Assembly: GCF_009664085.1 (NCBI RefSeq)
Contig: NZ_CP039268.1
Coordinates: 791,501-855,500 of the forward strand
Direction of reading: 5' to 3'
Length of the DNA: 64,000 bases
Origin: Thermochromatium tepidum ATCC 43061
Lineage (GTDB): Bacteria > Pseudomonadota > Gammaproteobacteria > Chromatiales > Chromatiaceae
Part shown: positions 1 to 8,774 of the stretch, piece by piece
How the letters are laid out: each line of letters begins with the position of its first letter
How positions within the stretch are numbered: position 1 is the first letter of the stretch
Position numbers and translations under genes: made by a program
Notes under the pieces: generated by a model
Told to the model about the DNA's origin: nothing
Seen by the model: the letters and a program-made list of their open reading frames with translations, nothing else
Database searches by the model: none

Positions 1-93
1 GCTCTGGAGGGCGGTGATGGCCAGGGTCGAGGCCGCGCCAATCCCGAGGATCGCCAGGCCGACGAAGAGCAGGCGTTTCTGTCGTGCTTTCAT
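1..93 (-). CDS. ccmE: Cytochrome c maturation protein CcmE, N-terminal fragment
   Basis: Only the first about 31 codons lie in the window; the gene runs off the left edge. The start MKARQKRLLFVGLAI followed by a hydrophobic stretch matches the N-terminal membrane anchor of CcmE, the periplasmic heme chaperone that takes heme from CcmC and passes it to the CcmF/H lyase. The heme-binding His lies outside the window. It is the fifth gene of a leftward ccmABCDE operon, which settles the identification despite the short length; it begins 10 bases beyond the ccmD stop. Confidence 0.85.
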   Translation of the reverse strand, partial: MKARQKRLLFVGLAILGIGAASTLAITALQS

Positions 94-103
94 AGCGGGC
101 ATT

Positions 104-274
104 TCACTCCGAACGCGAGGATTGGGACAGTCGGGCCAGTCGACCCAAACGCGCCCAAATGGTTCGCTGCTGAAGACGCAGTTGTAGCACCTCAGCCACC
201 AAGACCAGGGCCACCATGCCATAGGCGCCCCAGACGAAGAAGGCGTAACCGCCCTGAGAGAGGAAATCGCTCAT
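104..274 (-). CDS. ccmD: Heme exporter protein CcmD
   Basis: A 56-residue protein with one membrane segment (about residues 9-30, starting FFVWGAYGM) and a basic, arginine-rich tail, the usual size and shape of CcmD. CcmD is the small subunit of the CcmABCD heme-handling complex and is needed for release of holo-CcmE. The start codon overlaps the ccmC stop (ATGA), so translation is probably coupled. Primary sequence is poorly conserved in this family, so position between ccmC and ccmE carries much of the evidence. Confidence 0.88.
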   Translation of the reverse strand: MSDFLSQGGYAFFVWGAYGMVALVLVAEVLQLRLQQRTIWARLGRLARLSQSSRSE

Positions 275-1029
275 CGTGAACGCTCCCGGTTCAGCAATTC
301 TTGGACCCAGCTCGCTTCGGCCTCGCGCCTGAGGATGATCGCACGCAGTCGCATCAAGCTGGTCGCAAAGGAGTACATCCAGAAGGCCAGGGTCATGGTC
401 AGCATCGAAAATAGGATGTTGCTCTCGATCTTGCCCAGCCCAGAACGCTGGTGGAGGGCCGCGCACTGGGTTGGGTCGGGACAGTTGATCGACCAGTAGA
501 TGACCGGGACCATGACCAGTCCGACGATCGCCAGCAGGGCCGAGGCGCGGTCGGCGCGGCGGGTGTCGTCGATGGCGGCGTGCAGGGCGATATAGCCGAT
601 ATAGAGAAAGAACAGCACCAGCTCCGAGGTCAGACGCGGATCCCAGTCCCAATAGGTGCCCCAGCTCGGACGGCCCCAAAAGGCACCGGTCCAGAGCGCC
701 AGGAAGGTGAAGACCGCGCCGGTCGGTGCGACCGCGTTGGCCATCATGAACGACAGCCGGGTGTTGAAGACCAGCCCGAGCGCCGCCCAGAACACCAGCA
801 CGACATAGAGCCACATCGACATCCAGGCCGCCGGGACATGGACGAAGATGATGCGGTAATACTCCTTCTGCGCATTGCTGCCGCCGAGCTGATCGGGCGT
901 CTGGAAAAACCCCCAGTAGAGACCGATCACGAGTAACACCCCGGTCAGGATCCAGAAGGGCGGGATGAGGCGGCCCGCGAGCGGATAGAAGGTCGCGGGC
1001 GAGGCAAATTTGAACCAGTTCAGGGTCAT
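271..1029 (-). CDS. ccmC: Heme exporter/heme-handling protein CcmC
   Basis: A 252-residue, six-helix inner-membrane protein. It contains the family's tryptophan-rich WWD-type segment at about residues 119-132 (FWGRPSWGTYWDWDPRLT), flanked by His in HVPAAWMS and in IALHAAI, the expected axial heme ligands. CcmC loads heme onto CcmE. Length equals that of typical CcmC proteins. It lies between ccmB (10-base gap) and ccmD (4-base overlap) in the leftward maturation operon. No oddities were seen. Confidence 0.96.
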   Translation of the reverse strand: MTLNWFKFASPATFYPLAGRLIPPFWILTGVLLVIGLYWGFFQTPDQLGGSNAQKEYYRIIFVHVPAAWMSMWLYVVLVFWAALGLVFNTRLSFMMANAVAPTGAVFTFLALWTGAFWGRPSWGTYWDWDPRLTSELVLFFLYIGYIALHAAIDDTRRADRASALLAIVGLVMVPVIYWSINCPDPTQCAALHQRSGLGKIESNILFSMLTMTLAFWMYSFATSLMRLRAIILRREAEASWVQELLNRERSR

Positions 1030-1039
1030 GGCAGTAGCG

Positions 1040-1711
1040 TCATTCCAGCGAGATCTTGAGCGCCGCTGCCGAGGCCAGTGGCGCCAGTGTCAGGGCCGCG
1101 AGCAGAAAGGCACTCAGCAGCATCAGATAGGGTTCGGTGTCGGTGAGCGCGATCCGGCTGACCTCGACCGCACCGGCGCCATAGACCAGCACCGGGATAT
1201 AGAGCGGTAGGATCAGGAGCGAAAGCAGGATCCCACCGCCACGCAGTCCGAGCGTCAAGGCCGCGCCGATGGCCCCGATCAGGCTCAGGATCGGCGTACC
1301 GAGCAGGAGTGCGAGCATCATGATCCCGATCTGGGCCTCCGAGAGATGGTACTGCATCCCGACCAAGGGCGCGATCAGCACCAGCGGCAGTCCGGTCAGC
1401 AGCCAGTGCGCGCCGACCTTGGCCAGCACCAAGAGCGACAGCGGCTGGGGGGTCAGGAGCATCTGCTCCAGCGTCCCATCCTCATAGTCCGCCGCGAACA
1501 GCCGCTCCAGCGCCAGCATCGAGGCCAGCAGGGCCGCGACCCAGACCACGCCAGGTCCCAGGATCTGCAACACCTGACGCTCGGTGCCCACTCCAAGCGG
1601 AAACAGACTGACCACGATCACAAAGAAAAACAGCGTGGTGAGCACCTCGGTCCGCCGCCGCAGGGCCAGTAGCAGATCGCGCTTGAGGATGCACCAGAAG
1701 ACCGCCCACAT
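1040..1711 (-). CDS. ccmB: Heme exporter protein CcmB
   Basis: A 223-residue polytopic membrane protein beginning MWAVFWCILKRDLLLALRR. It has about six hydrophobic segments and the conserved cytoplasmic stretch FAADYEDGTLEQMLL, typical of CcmB. It forms the membrane part of the CcmAB ABC transporter, whose ATPase drives release of holo-CcmE from CcmC/D. It starts 4 bases after the ccmA stop and precedes ccmC, consistent with one transcript. Confidence 0.96.
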   Translation of the reverse strand: MWAVFWCILKRDLLLALRRRTEVLTTLFFFVIVVSLFPLGVGTERQVLQILGPGVVWVAALLASMLALERLFAADYEDGTLEQMLLTPQPLSLLVLAKVGAHWLLTGLPLVLIAPLVGMQYHLSEAQIGIMMLALLLGTPILSLIGAIGAALTLGLRGGGILLSLLILPLYIPVLVYGAGAVEVSRIALTDTEPYLMLLSAFLLAALTLAPLASAAALKISLE

Positions 1712-1715
1712 CGTC

Positions 1716-2333
1716 TCAGCCCCCCAGATCCAGACGGGCGACCTGGCCCGAGGTCAGTGGTACCTCCTGGTGCGTGGTCAGGACCACCAGACCGCCGCCG
1801 GCCAGATGCTCGGCGATCAGCCCCTGGAGCAGGGCCACGGCCTCGACGTCGAGCGCCGTGAATGGCTCGTCCAGCACCCAGAGCCGGGCGCGACTGAGGA
1901 TGAGCCGAGCCAGGGCCACGCGCCTCTTCTGGCCCTGCGAGAGCATCCGCGTCGGTAGATCCTCGAAGCCGCGCAGACCGATACGCGCAAGCGCCTGCCA
2001 GACCGCATCGCTTCCAACTGGATCGCCGTCGAGCCGGGCGGCGATCGCCAGGTTTTCGAGCCCGGTCAGGTCAGACTTGATGCCATTGAGATGGCCGCAG
2101 TACAAAAGCTCGCGCCGATAGTCCTCGGCCAGGGTGCGGATCGACTCACCACGCCAGCGCACCTCGCCTGCATCCGGGGTGAAGAGTCCGCAGAGTGTCC
2201 GCAACAGTGTGGTCTTGCCGCTCCCGTTGCGCCCGCGTACATGGAGCAAGGTTCCGGGCCCCAGTACCAGATCCAATCCACTGAACAGACGCCGGTCACC
2301 GCGCCGGCATTCGAGTCCGATGACCTCAAGCAT
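1716..2333 (-). CDS. ccmA: Heme exporter ATP-binding protein CcmA
   Basis: ABC ATPase of about 205 residues: Walker A (GRNGSGKTTLLRTL), signature (MLSQGQKRRVALARL) and Walker B (LWVLDEPFTALD) are all present, with the H-loop in VLTTHQ. It powers the CcmAB part of the cytochrome c maturation system. I start at the ATG at 2333 (MLEVIGLEC); an in-frame GTG at 2351 is possible. Either start overlaps the end of rlmL, so ccm expression may be coupled to the upstream methyltransferase gene. Confidence 0.95.
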   Translation of the reverse strand: MLEVIGLECRRGDRRLFSGLDLVLGPGTLLHVRGRNGSGKTTLLRTLCGLFTPDAGEVRWRGESIRTLAEDYRRELLYCGHLNGIKSDLTGLENLAIAARLDGDPVGSDAVWQALARIGLRGFEDLPTRMLSQGQKRRVALARLILSRARLWVLDEPFTALDVEAVALLQGLIAEHLAGGGLVVLTTHQEVPLTSGQVARLDLGG

Positions 2334-4533
2334 GGCGGACCTCGTCGTCACCGCGATCCATCCAGTGCGGCGGCGGTCCCGGGTGCTGGATCACCCAGCA
2401 GTGGTGGAGGCGTGGATTGCGGGCGAAGTCGCGCGGCAGGGTCTGGGCGCTGATGTCGCTGACCTCGAAGGGCGCCAGCCCCTCCAGATCCAGGCGGAAG
2501 CGGCGCAGATTGTTTGAAAAGATCAGCCGCCCGCCGGGTTCGAGCAGACGCATGGTCGATTGGATGATGGCGACATGGTCGCGCTGGATATCGAGCGTAC
2601 CCTGCATCCGCTTGGAGGTCGAGAAGCTCGGCGGGTCGAGAAAGATCAGATCGAAACGGCACCGTCCGAACATCGACTCGATCCAGCGCAGACAGTCGGC
2701 TTGGATGAGCCGATGATTCGGCCCCTGGATCCCGTTGAGCTCCAGATTGCGCGCTGCCCAGTTCAGATAGGTCCGCGACAGATCGACCGTGGTGGTCGAG
2801 ACCGCCCCGCCCTTTGCGGCATATACGGTCGCGGTCCCCGTGTAGGCAAAGAGGTTGAGGAAACGCTTGCCGGCGGCGAGCGCGCCGATCAGCCGCCGTA
2901 CCTCGCGATGGTTGAGAAAGAGTCCGGTGTCTAGATAGTCCTCGAAGTTGACCAGGAACCTGTGGCCATATTCCGCGACCTCATGAAAGCGCCTGGTCTG
3001 GGCCAGCCGTTCGTATTGGGCACGGCCCTTCTGCGGACGGCGTACCTTGAGGAACACCTGTTCGCAGGGCACCTCCAACACCTCGGGGATCAGACCCAGG
3101 GCCTCGCGCAGCCGCCGGCGCGCCTGCTTGGGATCGATGCTCGGCGGCGCGGCATATTCCTGGACATGCACGAAGCGCCGGTCGCCCTCGTAGAGGTCGA
3201 TCGCCAGGGCATACTCGGGCAGGTCGGCGTCATAGAGACGCAGACAGTCGATGCCTTCGCGTTCACGCCATTGGCGCAGCGCCCGGAGGTTTTTCTTCAA
3301 TCGATTGGCGAGCATGGTGGCACCCGGGCTGCGTTCTGCGGGCGGCAGTGGGCGCGGCAGATGACTGATGAAGTAACGCGGCTCGACCTGAAAGCTCAGC
3401 AGCCGGCATTCGATCGGACCATTGTAGAGGCTGTGGATCCGGGTCGCCCGCAGACCCAGGCGCTTGCCGAGTTCGGGGTTGGCGGTTAAGACCGCCGCGC
3501 GCCAGCCGAGAAAGCGCTCCCTAAGCAGCATACCCAGGCGCGCATAGAGCTGGCCTAGGTCCTCATTAGCGCCGAGCCGCTCACCATAGGGTGGGTTGAC
3601 GATCACCAGCCCCTCGTCCTCTTCCCGTCCGGGCCGGCAGTCGGCCAACTCGCGGCACTCGAAGTGGGCCAGACCGGCGAGTCCGGCACGCTTAAGGTGA
3701 TGCAGGGAGGCGCGGATGGCGTTGGGGTCGATGTCATAGCCGCGCAACGCGCCGAGCCGTTTGAGTCCGGCCGTCCGACGCAGACGCGCCTCGGCCAGCA
3801 GTCGCTGCCAGGCCAGCTCGTCGTGTTGGATCCAGCCGTGGAAACCGAAACGCTTGCGCAAGAGACCGGGCGCGATGTCGGCAGCGATCAGGGCGCCCTC
3901 GATGACGAGCGTGCCCGAGCCGCACATGGGATCGATCAGGGAACCGCCCTCGGCGGCGATCTCGGGCCAACCGGCGCGCAGCAGGAGCGCGGCGGCCAGA
4001 TTCTCCTTGAGCGGCGCAGCAAAACCGGCCTCGCGATAGCCGCGCTGATGCAGCGACTCGCCCGAGAGATCCAGGCTGAAGGCGAGGGTATCACAATTGC
4101 CATAGAGATGGATGCGCAGATCCGGAGACTCGGGATCGACGCTCGGACGCCGTCCGTAGAGCCGGTTGAAGCGATCGGCGATGGCGTCCTTGACCTGGAG
4201 GATGGCGAAATGCGGGTGGGTGACGCCCTCGAGTTGGCCATCGAACTGAATGGCGAAGGTACGCTCCGGGGCCAGATGCTCCTCCCAGGGGATCTTTAAC
4301 GCGCTGTCGCGGATCTCGTCCGGACCGCCGAGCGACACCTGAGCGAGCGGCAGCAGGATGCGGTTGGCGATCCGCGACCACAAACAGGCACGGTAGCCAT
4401 CCTCGATGCGTCCCGAGAAGCGTGCACCGCCGCGCGTCTCGGTGGCCTCCGCCATCCCGAGTCGGGTCAGCTCTTCGGCGAGCAGGCTGCCGAGATGCTT
4501 GGGGGCAGAGGCGAAGAAGAGATGATCGGACAT
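2326..4533 (-). CDS. rlmL: Bifunctional 23S rRNA methyltransferase RlmKL
   Basis: A 735-residue fused enzyme. The N-terminal half carries a THUMP domain (about residues 45-155) and a methyltransferase domain with the NPPYGERLG motif, responsible for m2G2445 in E. coli. The C-terminal half is an RlmK-type class I methyltransferase with LFAYTGTATVYAAKGG and FLDPPSFSTSKRM, responsible for m7G2069. Fusion of both activities in one gene is the normal gammaproteobacterial form. The 3' end overlaps the ccmA start. Confidence 0.95.
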   Translation of the reverse strand: MSDHLFFASAPKHLGSLLAEELTRLGMAEATETRGGARFSGRIEDGYRACLWSRIANRILLPLAQVSLGGPDEIRDSALKIPWEEHLAPERTFAIQFDGQLEGVTHPHFAILQVKDAIADRFNRLYGRRPSVDPESPDLRIHLYGNCDTLAFSLDLSGESLHQRGYREAGFAAPLKENLAAALLLRAGWPEIAAEGGSLIDPMCGSGTLVIEGALIAADIAPGLLRKRFGFHGWIQHDELAWQRLLAEARLRRTAGLKRLGALRGYDIDPNAIRASLHHLKRAGLAGLAHFECRELADCRPGREEDEGLVIVNPPYGERLGANEDLGQLYARLGMLLRERFLGWRAAVLTANPELGKRLGLRATRIHSLYNGPIECRLLSFQVEPRYFISHLPRPLPPAERSPGATMLANRLKKNLRALRQWREREGIDCLRLYDADLPEYALAIDLYEGDRRFVHVQEYAAPPSIDPKQARRRLREALGLIPEVLEVPCEQVFLKVRRPQKGRAQYERLAQTRRFHEVAEYGHRFLVNFEDYLDTGLFLNHREVRRLIGALAAGKRFLNLFAYTGTATVYAAKGGAVSTTTVDLSRTYLNWAARNLELNGIQGPNHRLIQADCLRWIESMFGRCRFDLIFLDPPSFSTSKRMQGTLDIQRDHVAIIQSTMRLLEPGGRLIFSNNLRRFRLDLEGLAPFEVSDISAQTLPRDFARNPRLHHCWVIQHPGPPPHWMDRGDDEVRHA

Positions 4534-4617
4534 GCGGTTGGCGAGACTCCGGGGATGGACTGAACCTGGAGGTTGAACTCGGTTTGGACGCCGTTAGGCG
4601 GGTTAGGGGCAGTTCGT

Positions 4618-4638
4618 CCGGTGCGACGATCGCACCGG
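4618..4638 (-). terminator. Hairpin downstream of yajD
   Basis: A perfect 8-bp stem (CCGGTGCG / CGCACCGG) around a 5-base loop lies 14 bases past the yajD stop and before the rlmL start. It is well placed to end yajD transcription, but no T-run follows on the minus strand, so intrinsic termination is uncertain. Confidence 0.35.
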
Positions 4639-4651
4639 ATGGTGCTGTCCT

Positions 4652-5074
4652 TCAATCCTTGTTCAGCAGATCAGCGAGACCGGCGAAGGGATTGAAGGTC
4701 GCCGCCGAACCGGCGTTGGCACTCGCTTTGGCCGGCTTGCCGGTACCACGCGCGAGCGCCGCCAGATGCTCTTCGTACTTCTGGTGCTCGTTGTCGTGAC
4801 AGTAGATGCACAGCAGCTCCCAGTTGCTGCCGTCGGGCGGGTTGTTGTCGTGATCCATATCCTTGTGATGCACCGTCAGCTCGCGCAGATTCTCGCGCGT
4901 GAAGGTGCGGGCACAGCGTCCGCAGACCCAGGGATAGAGCTTGAGCGCCTGATCGCGATAGCCGGCGGCGCGCTCTTCGCTCGCCTTGCGCGCCTTGGCG
5001 ACGACCTGATCGAGCTTGGCGGTATCGATGGGCTTGCCGGTCTTGCCATGGCGGGGAGGGTTGTGCGTGGCCAT
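4652..5074 (-). CDS. yajD: YajD-type HNH nuclease family protein
   Basis: A 140-residue protein with an HNH-type zinc/nuclease fold: CGRCARTF, then LTVHHKDMDHDNN and LCIYCHDNEHQKYEEHL, as in E. coli YajD, whose function is unknown. I start at MATHNPPRHGKTG because the open frame further upstream reads through the tRNA-Leu gene. The tail (NPFAGLADLLNKD) matches the conserved YajD C-terminus. The gene is transcribed leftward just downstream of tRNA-Leu. Confidence 0.88.
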   Translation of the reverse strand: MATHNPPRHGKTGKPIDTAKLDQVVAKARKASEERAAGYRDQALKLYPWVCGRCARTFTRENLRELTVHHKDMDHDNNPPDGSNWELLCIYCHDNEHQKYEEHLAALARGTGKPAKASANAGSAATFNPFAGLADLLNKD

Positions 5075-5100
5075 GTGTCGATGTCGTCTCAGGGGAGGGA

Positions 5101-5185
<85 letters not shown>

Positions 5186-5298
5186 GATCTGGGCATTTTA
5201 ACCCGATTTCAGAAAAATCGGTAATGGATGGCAGGTCGGCGGATCGCAAGCTGAATGCCAGCTTCCAGCCCCCCAGTGGCTGGCCACTGGTCGCTTGC

Positions 5299-5336
5299 AC
5301 AAACGGGACGAGGCGTTGCCGTCTCGTCCCGTTTGT
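5299..5336. terminator. Strong hairpin, probable (bidirectional) terminator
   Basis: A perfect 14-bp inverted repeat (ACAAACGGGACGAG / CTCGTCCCGTTTGT) with a 10-base loop lies between the actP stop and tRNA-Leu. It is 69 bases downstream of actP. The T-richness on the plus side is modest (TGTTGTTT), and the minus side lacks a clean T-run, so efficiency is uncertain. Confidence 0.6.
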
Positions 5337-5404
5337 TGTTTAAGCCTTGAATCAGACCAGCTCGATCAGATTTGGTCAGATTTGGTACGGCTCAGTCCGA
5401 ACCA

Positions 5405-7126
5405 TCAATGCTCCAGCGCGCCCTCGGCGCCGATGCCTGTCTCACAGCGGACGCGCTGGGCCTCGAACGCTTGACACTCGCGTCTGGCCCGTTCAGAGCG
5501 ATCGAGCAGCGAGACGATCCAGATCGCGACGAAGGCCAGCGGCATCGAGACGATCGCCGGGTTGTTAAGCGCGATCAGACCGACCGGTTTGCCGTCGGCG
5601 CCGAGGTTCCCAAACACATCGCCCCAGACCGCCTTCGACAGCACAGTGAGCACCACGGCACTGATCAGGCCGACCAGGCCACCGGCCAGGGCACCATGGG
5701 TGGTCATCCGACCCCAGAGGATCGAGGTCACCAGCACCGGGAAGTTGGCGCTCGCGGCGACCGCGAAGGCCAGACCCACCATGAAGGCCACGTTCTGGCT
5801 CTCGAAGGCGATCCCGAGTGCGATCGCAAGCAGCCCCAGACCGAAGGTCGCAATCTTGGAGATCCGGATCTCGGTGGTCTCGTTACCGTGGCCGCGCGCG
5901 ATGACACTGGCATAGAGATCGTGCGAGATCGCCGAGGCCCCGGCCAGGGTCAGACCCGCGACCACGGCCAGGATGGTGGCGAAGGCCACCGCCGAGATGA
6001 AGCCCAAAAACAGATTGCCGCCGACCGCCTCGGCAAGCCGGATGGCAACCATGTTGGTGCCGCCGTCGAGCCCCTTGACCAGTTGCTCCTTGATCAGTGA
6101 ACCATCGGTGGCGAGCGCCTCGGGTTTGAAGAAGGCCGGGTGCTGGGCGAGCAGCACGATGGCCGCGAAACCGATGATGAAGGTCAGGATATAGAAATAA
6201 CCGATGAAGCCGGTGGCATAGAACACCGATTTGCGCGCCTCCTTGGCGTCCGGCACGGTGAAGAAACGCATCAGGATGTGCGGAAGACCAGCGGTGCCGA
6301 ACATGAGTGCCAGACCCAACGAGATGGCGTTGAACGGATCCGTGACCAGCGAGCCGGGCGACATGATGGCGAGTCCCTTGGGATGGGTCGCGACCGCCTG
6401 ACGGAACATCTCCTCGGGCGAAAAGCCGAAGCTCGAGAGCGCGGCCACGGCCATGAAGGTGGCGCCCGAGAGCAACAGCACCGCCTTGATGATCTGCACC
6501 CAGGTCGTCGCCGTCATGCCGCCGAAGATGACATAGATCATCATCAGCACGCCGACCACAACCACGGCCATCCAGTAATCCAGACCGAACAGGAGCTGGA
6601 TCAGTTTGCCGGCGCCGACCATCTGCGCGATCAGATAGAAGGCGACCACGACCAGCGAGGAGATCGCCGCCAGGGTACGGATCCTGGTCTGATCGAAACG
6701 GTAGGCGCTGACGTCGGCGAAGGTGAATTTGCCGAGGTTGCGGATCTGTTCGGCGATCAGGAACATGATCACCGGCCAGCCGACCAGGAAGCCGATCGAA
6801 TAGATCAGGCCGTCATAGCCCGAGGCAAACACCAGGCCCGAGATCCCGAGGAAGGAGGCCGCCGACATATAGTCGCCGGCGATCGCCAGGCCGTTTTGGA
6901 GCCCTGTGATCCCTCCGCCGGCGGTGTAGAAGTCCTTGGCCGAACGGGTGCGCTTGGCGGCCCAGTAGGTGATCCCCAGTGTGGCGGCCACGAAGGCCAG
7001 GAACATGACGATGGCCGTGACATTGGTCGTCTGACGCTCGACTTCACCGCTCAGGGCTGGCGCGGCCACCAGTGCGAAGGGGGCCAGCAGCGCCAGCAGC
7101 ACACCCCAGAGATAGAACCGCTTCAT
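5405..7126 (-). CDS. actP: Cation/acetate symporter ActP
   Basis: A 573-residue sodium:solute symporter family protein with a signal-like first helix ([14 protein letters not shown]) and about 13 further membrane segments. It carries SSS hallmarks such as [22 protein letters not shown] and the GFAAI...[24 protein letters not shown] region typical of ActP (YjcG). It imports acetate and related short monocarboxylates. The start at 7126 overlaps the yjcH stop by ATGA, the standard yjcH-actP arrangement. The acs gene usually found upstream is absent here. Confidence 0.93.
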   Translation of the reverse strand: MKRFYLWGVLLALLAPFALVAAPALSGEVERQTTNVTAIVMFLAFVAATLGITYWAAKRTRSAKDFYTAGGGITGLQNGLAIAGDYMSAASFLGISGLVFASGYDGLIYSIGFLVGWPVIMFLIAEQIRNLGKFTFADVSAYRFDQTRIRTLAAISSLVVVAFYLIAQMVGAGKLIQLLFGLDYWMAVVVVGVLMMIYVIFGGMTATTWVQIIKAVLLLSGATFMAVAALSSFGFSPEEMFRQAVATHPKGLAIMSPGSLVTDPFNAISLGLALMFGTAGLPHILMRFFTVPDAKEARKSVFYATGFIGYFYILTFIIGFAAIVLLAQHPAFFKPEALATDGSLIKEQLVKGLDGGTNMVAIRLAEAVGGNLFLGFISAVAFATILAVVAGLTLAGASAISHDLYASVIARGHGNETTEIRISKIATFGLGLLAIALGIAFESQNVAFMVGLAFAVAASANFPVLVTSILWGRMTTHGALAGGLVGLISAVVLTVLSKAVWGDVFGNLGADGKPVGLIALNNPAIVSMPLAFVAIWIVSLLDRSERARRECQAFEAQRVRCETGIGAEGALEH

Positions 7127-7431
7127 TGTAGATCCTCCCGGATGGCCTTGGTCAGGGCGTCGAAGCGGTTGTTGGCCCGGGCGACATAGATCCCGGTGAG
7201 CACAAAGGCGCTGACGATGATGGCCACGCCGATCGGTATGCCAACGGTGGTCACTGCACCCTCGGCGATGGGTATGCCGAGCAGCGAGGGGGCAAAGGCG
7301 ATGATCAGGATAAAGCCATAGTAAATCACAAGCATCAGAATCGTCAGATTCCAGGCGAAGCATTTACGGGAGCAGACGAGCTCCTGGTAACGCGGATGCG
7401 ACTTGATGGCATCGACCGAGTGGGGTTGCAT
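7123..7431 (-). CDS. yjcH: DUF485 membrane protein (YjcH type)
   Basis: A 102-residue protein with two membrane helices (starting [14 protein letters not shown] and [17 protein letters not shown]) and the family start [16 protein letters not shown]. YjcH accompanies ActP in almost all genomes and probably assists the symporter. I start at [12 protein letters not shown] with a GAAGGAAG-like ribosome site; longer in-frame starts at up to 7515 lack conserved sequence. Confidence 0.88.
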   Translation of the reverse strand: MQPHSVDAIKSHPRYQELVCSRKCFAWNLTILMLVIYYGFILIIAFAPSLLGIPIAEGAVTTVGIPIGVAIIVSAFVLTGIYVARANNRFDALTKAIREDLQ

Positions 7432-7787
7432 GGGGCTTCCTTCGAGGATTGTGTGGGGGCGAGGCACGAACGACGACAAGCGTCCTGTCTCTTTTAAGGA
7501 CATCGTCGAACCCATTGCAGACGCGCTGGCGCATAACCCGATACCGCACTCGGTTGGGATGTCTCGCGAGGATGTCTTGGGAGTTGGGCAATGCGTGCGC
7601 CGTAAAGCGCGTGGGATTCTGGTATTGACAGCTATCGGGCGTCAATCAAACAAAGATTTAATCCTTCAATTTTATCTATGTGATTGGGCCTTACAGACAG
7701 ACCGCAGCCGCTGTTTGCCCGGACAATGCCTTTGGGTTGACAATGGCAAATCGTTCAATAGCCCAATGCTCGCGGAGACCGCATCCC
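7432..7787. promoter_or_regulatory. Divergent intergenic region between yjcH and the aldolase gene
   Basis: About 356 bases without a convincing gene separate the leftward yjcH-actP pair from the rightward aldolase-gltA pair, so promoters for both must lie here. A dyad ATTGAC-N11-GTCAAT occupies 7624-7646 and its left arm forms a TTGACA -35-like hexamer. The sequence then becomes AT-rich. A regulator site is plausible but unproven. Confidence 0.4.
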
Positions 7788-8771
7788 ATGTCCGATAAAG
7801 CCCCCTGGATCACCTTCCGCCCCGAACTCAAGGTGCTTGACTGCACCGTGCGCGACGGGGGACTGGTGAATGCCCACAGGTTCAGCGATGAGTTCGTGCG
7901 GGCCGTCTACCAGGCCTGTGTCGAGGCGGGTATCGACTACATGGAGATCGGCTACAAGAACTCGCCCAAGATCTTTCCCAAGGAGAAGTTCGGTCCCTGG
8001 CGTCACTGCGATGAGGCCGACCTCAGGCGCGTGGTCGGCGATCATGATCCGGAGAAGACCGGACTCAAACTCGCGGCCATGGCCGACGCCGGCAAGAGCG
8101 ATTGGGAGACCCAGATCGTGCCGGCGGCCGAGAGCCCGCTGTCGATGATCCGCGTGGCCTTCTACGCCCATCAGGTCTCGGAGGCGATCGACATGATCCA
8201 CCATGCCCATGCGCTCGGCTACGAGACCACGGCCAATCTGATGGCCGTCTCCAACATCACCGAGGAAGAGATCGACACCGTGCTGGAGTCGATCGCACCG
8301 ACCCCGGCGACGACCATGGTCATCGTCGACAGCTTCGGCCACCTCTACCGCGAACAGATCGACCGGCTCTACAAAAAGTACGCCCTGGCGCTCGAAGGCA
8401 CCGGCAAGGAGATCGGCATCCACGCCCACAACAACCTACAGCTGGCCTTCGCCAACACCATCGAGGCCATCATTCTCGGCTGCAACCGGGTCGATGCCAC
8501 CCTGTATGGTTTTGGGCGCGGTGCCGGCAACTGTCACACCGAGCTGCTGCTCGGCTTCCTGCGCAACCCCAAGTTCGAGCTGCGCCCGGTGATCGAGGTG
8601 ATCCAGAATCATCTCCTCCCCTTGCGTCAGGAGCTCGACTGGGGGCCCTCCATCCCCTACAACCTCACGGGCCAGCTCAATCAGCACCCGCGCAGTGCCA
8701 TCGAGTGGCGTGAGGGACCGACCCCGGACGACTTTTTGGGGTTCTATGACAAGTTGGTGGCGGAGATCTGA
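7788..8771 (+). CDS. HMGL-like (DRE-TIM) aldolase domain protein
   Basis: A 327-residue TIM-barrel protein of the HMG-CoA lyase-like superfamily, closest in feel to 4-hydroxy-2-oxovalerate aldolase. The motif LDCTVRDGG near residue 17 supplies the catalytic Arg-Asp pair, IHAHNN supplies metal-binding histidines, and GFGRGAGNCHTELLLG forms the glycine-rich closing motif. Start chosen at MSDKAPWITF; earlier in-frame ATGs encode non-conserved sequence. The stop is 3 bases before the citrate synthase start, implying one operon. Its true substrate cannot be read from sequence: it could cleave or condense a 2-oxo acid. Confidence 0.8.
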   Translation: MSDKAPWITFRPELKVLDCTVRDGGLVNAHRFSDEFVRAVYQACVEAGIDYMEIGYKNSPKIFPKEKFGPWRHCDEADLRRVVGDHDPEKTGLKLAAMADAGKSDWETQIVPAAESPLSMIRVAFYAHQVSEAIDMIHHAHALGYETTANLMAVSNITEEEIDTVLESIAPTPATTMVIVDSFGHLYREQIDRLYKKYALALEGTGKEIGIHAHNNLQLAFANTIEAIILGCNRVDATLYGFGRGAGNCHTELLLGFLRNPKFELRPVIEVIQNHLLPLRQELDWGPSIPYNLTGQLNQHPRSAIEWREGPTPDDFLGFYDKLVAEI

Positions 8772-8774
8772 GTC

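Noticed and set aside
5405-7189. Long open frames on the plus strand opposite actP
   Set aside because: They are antisense to a well-conserved transporter, rich in Asp/His/Gln/Arg as expected from GC-rich shadow frames, and lack domains. The same applies to the long antisense frames opposite the 25.4-28.5 kb gene and the 62.4-63.9 kb gene.
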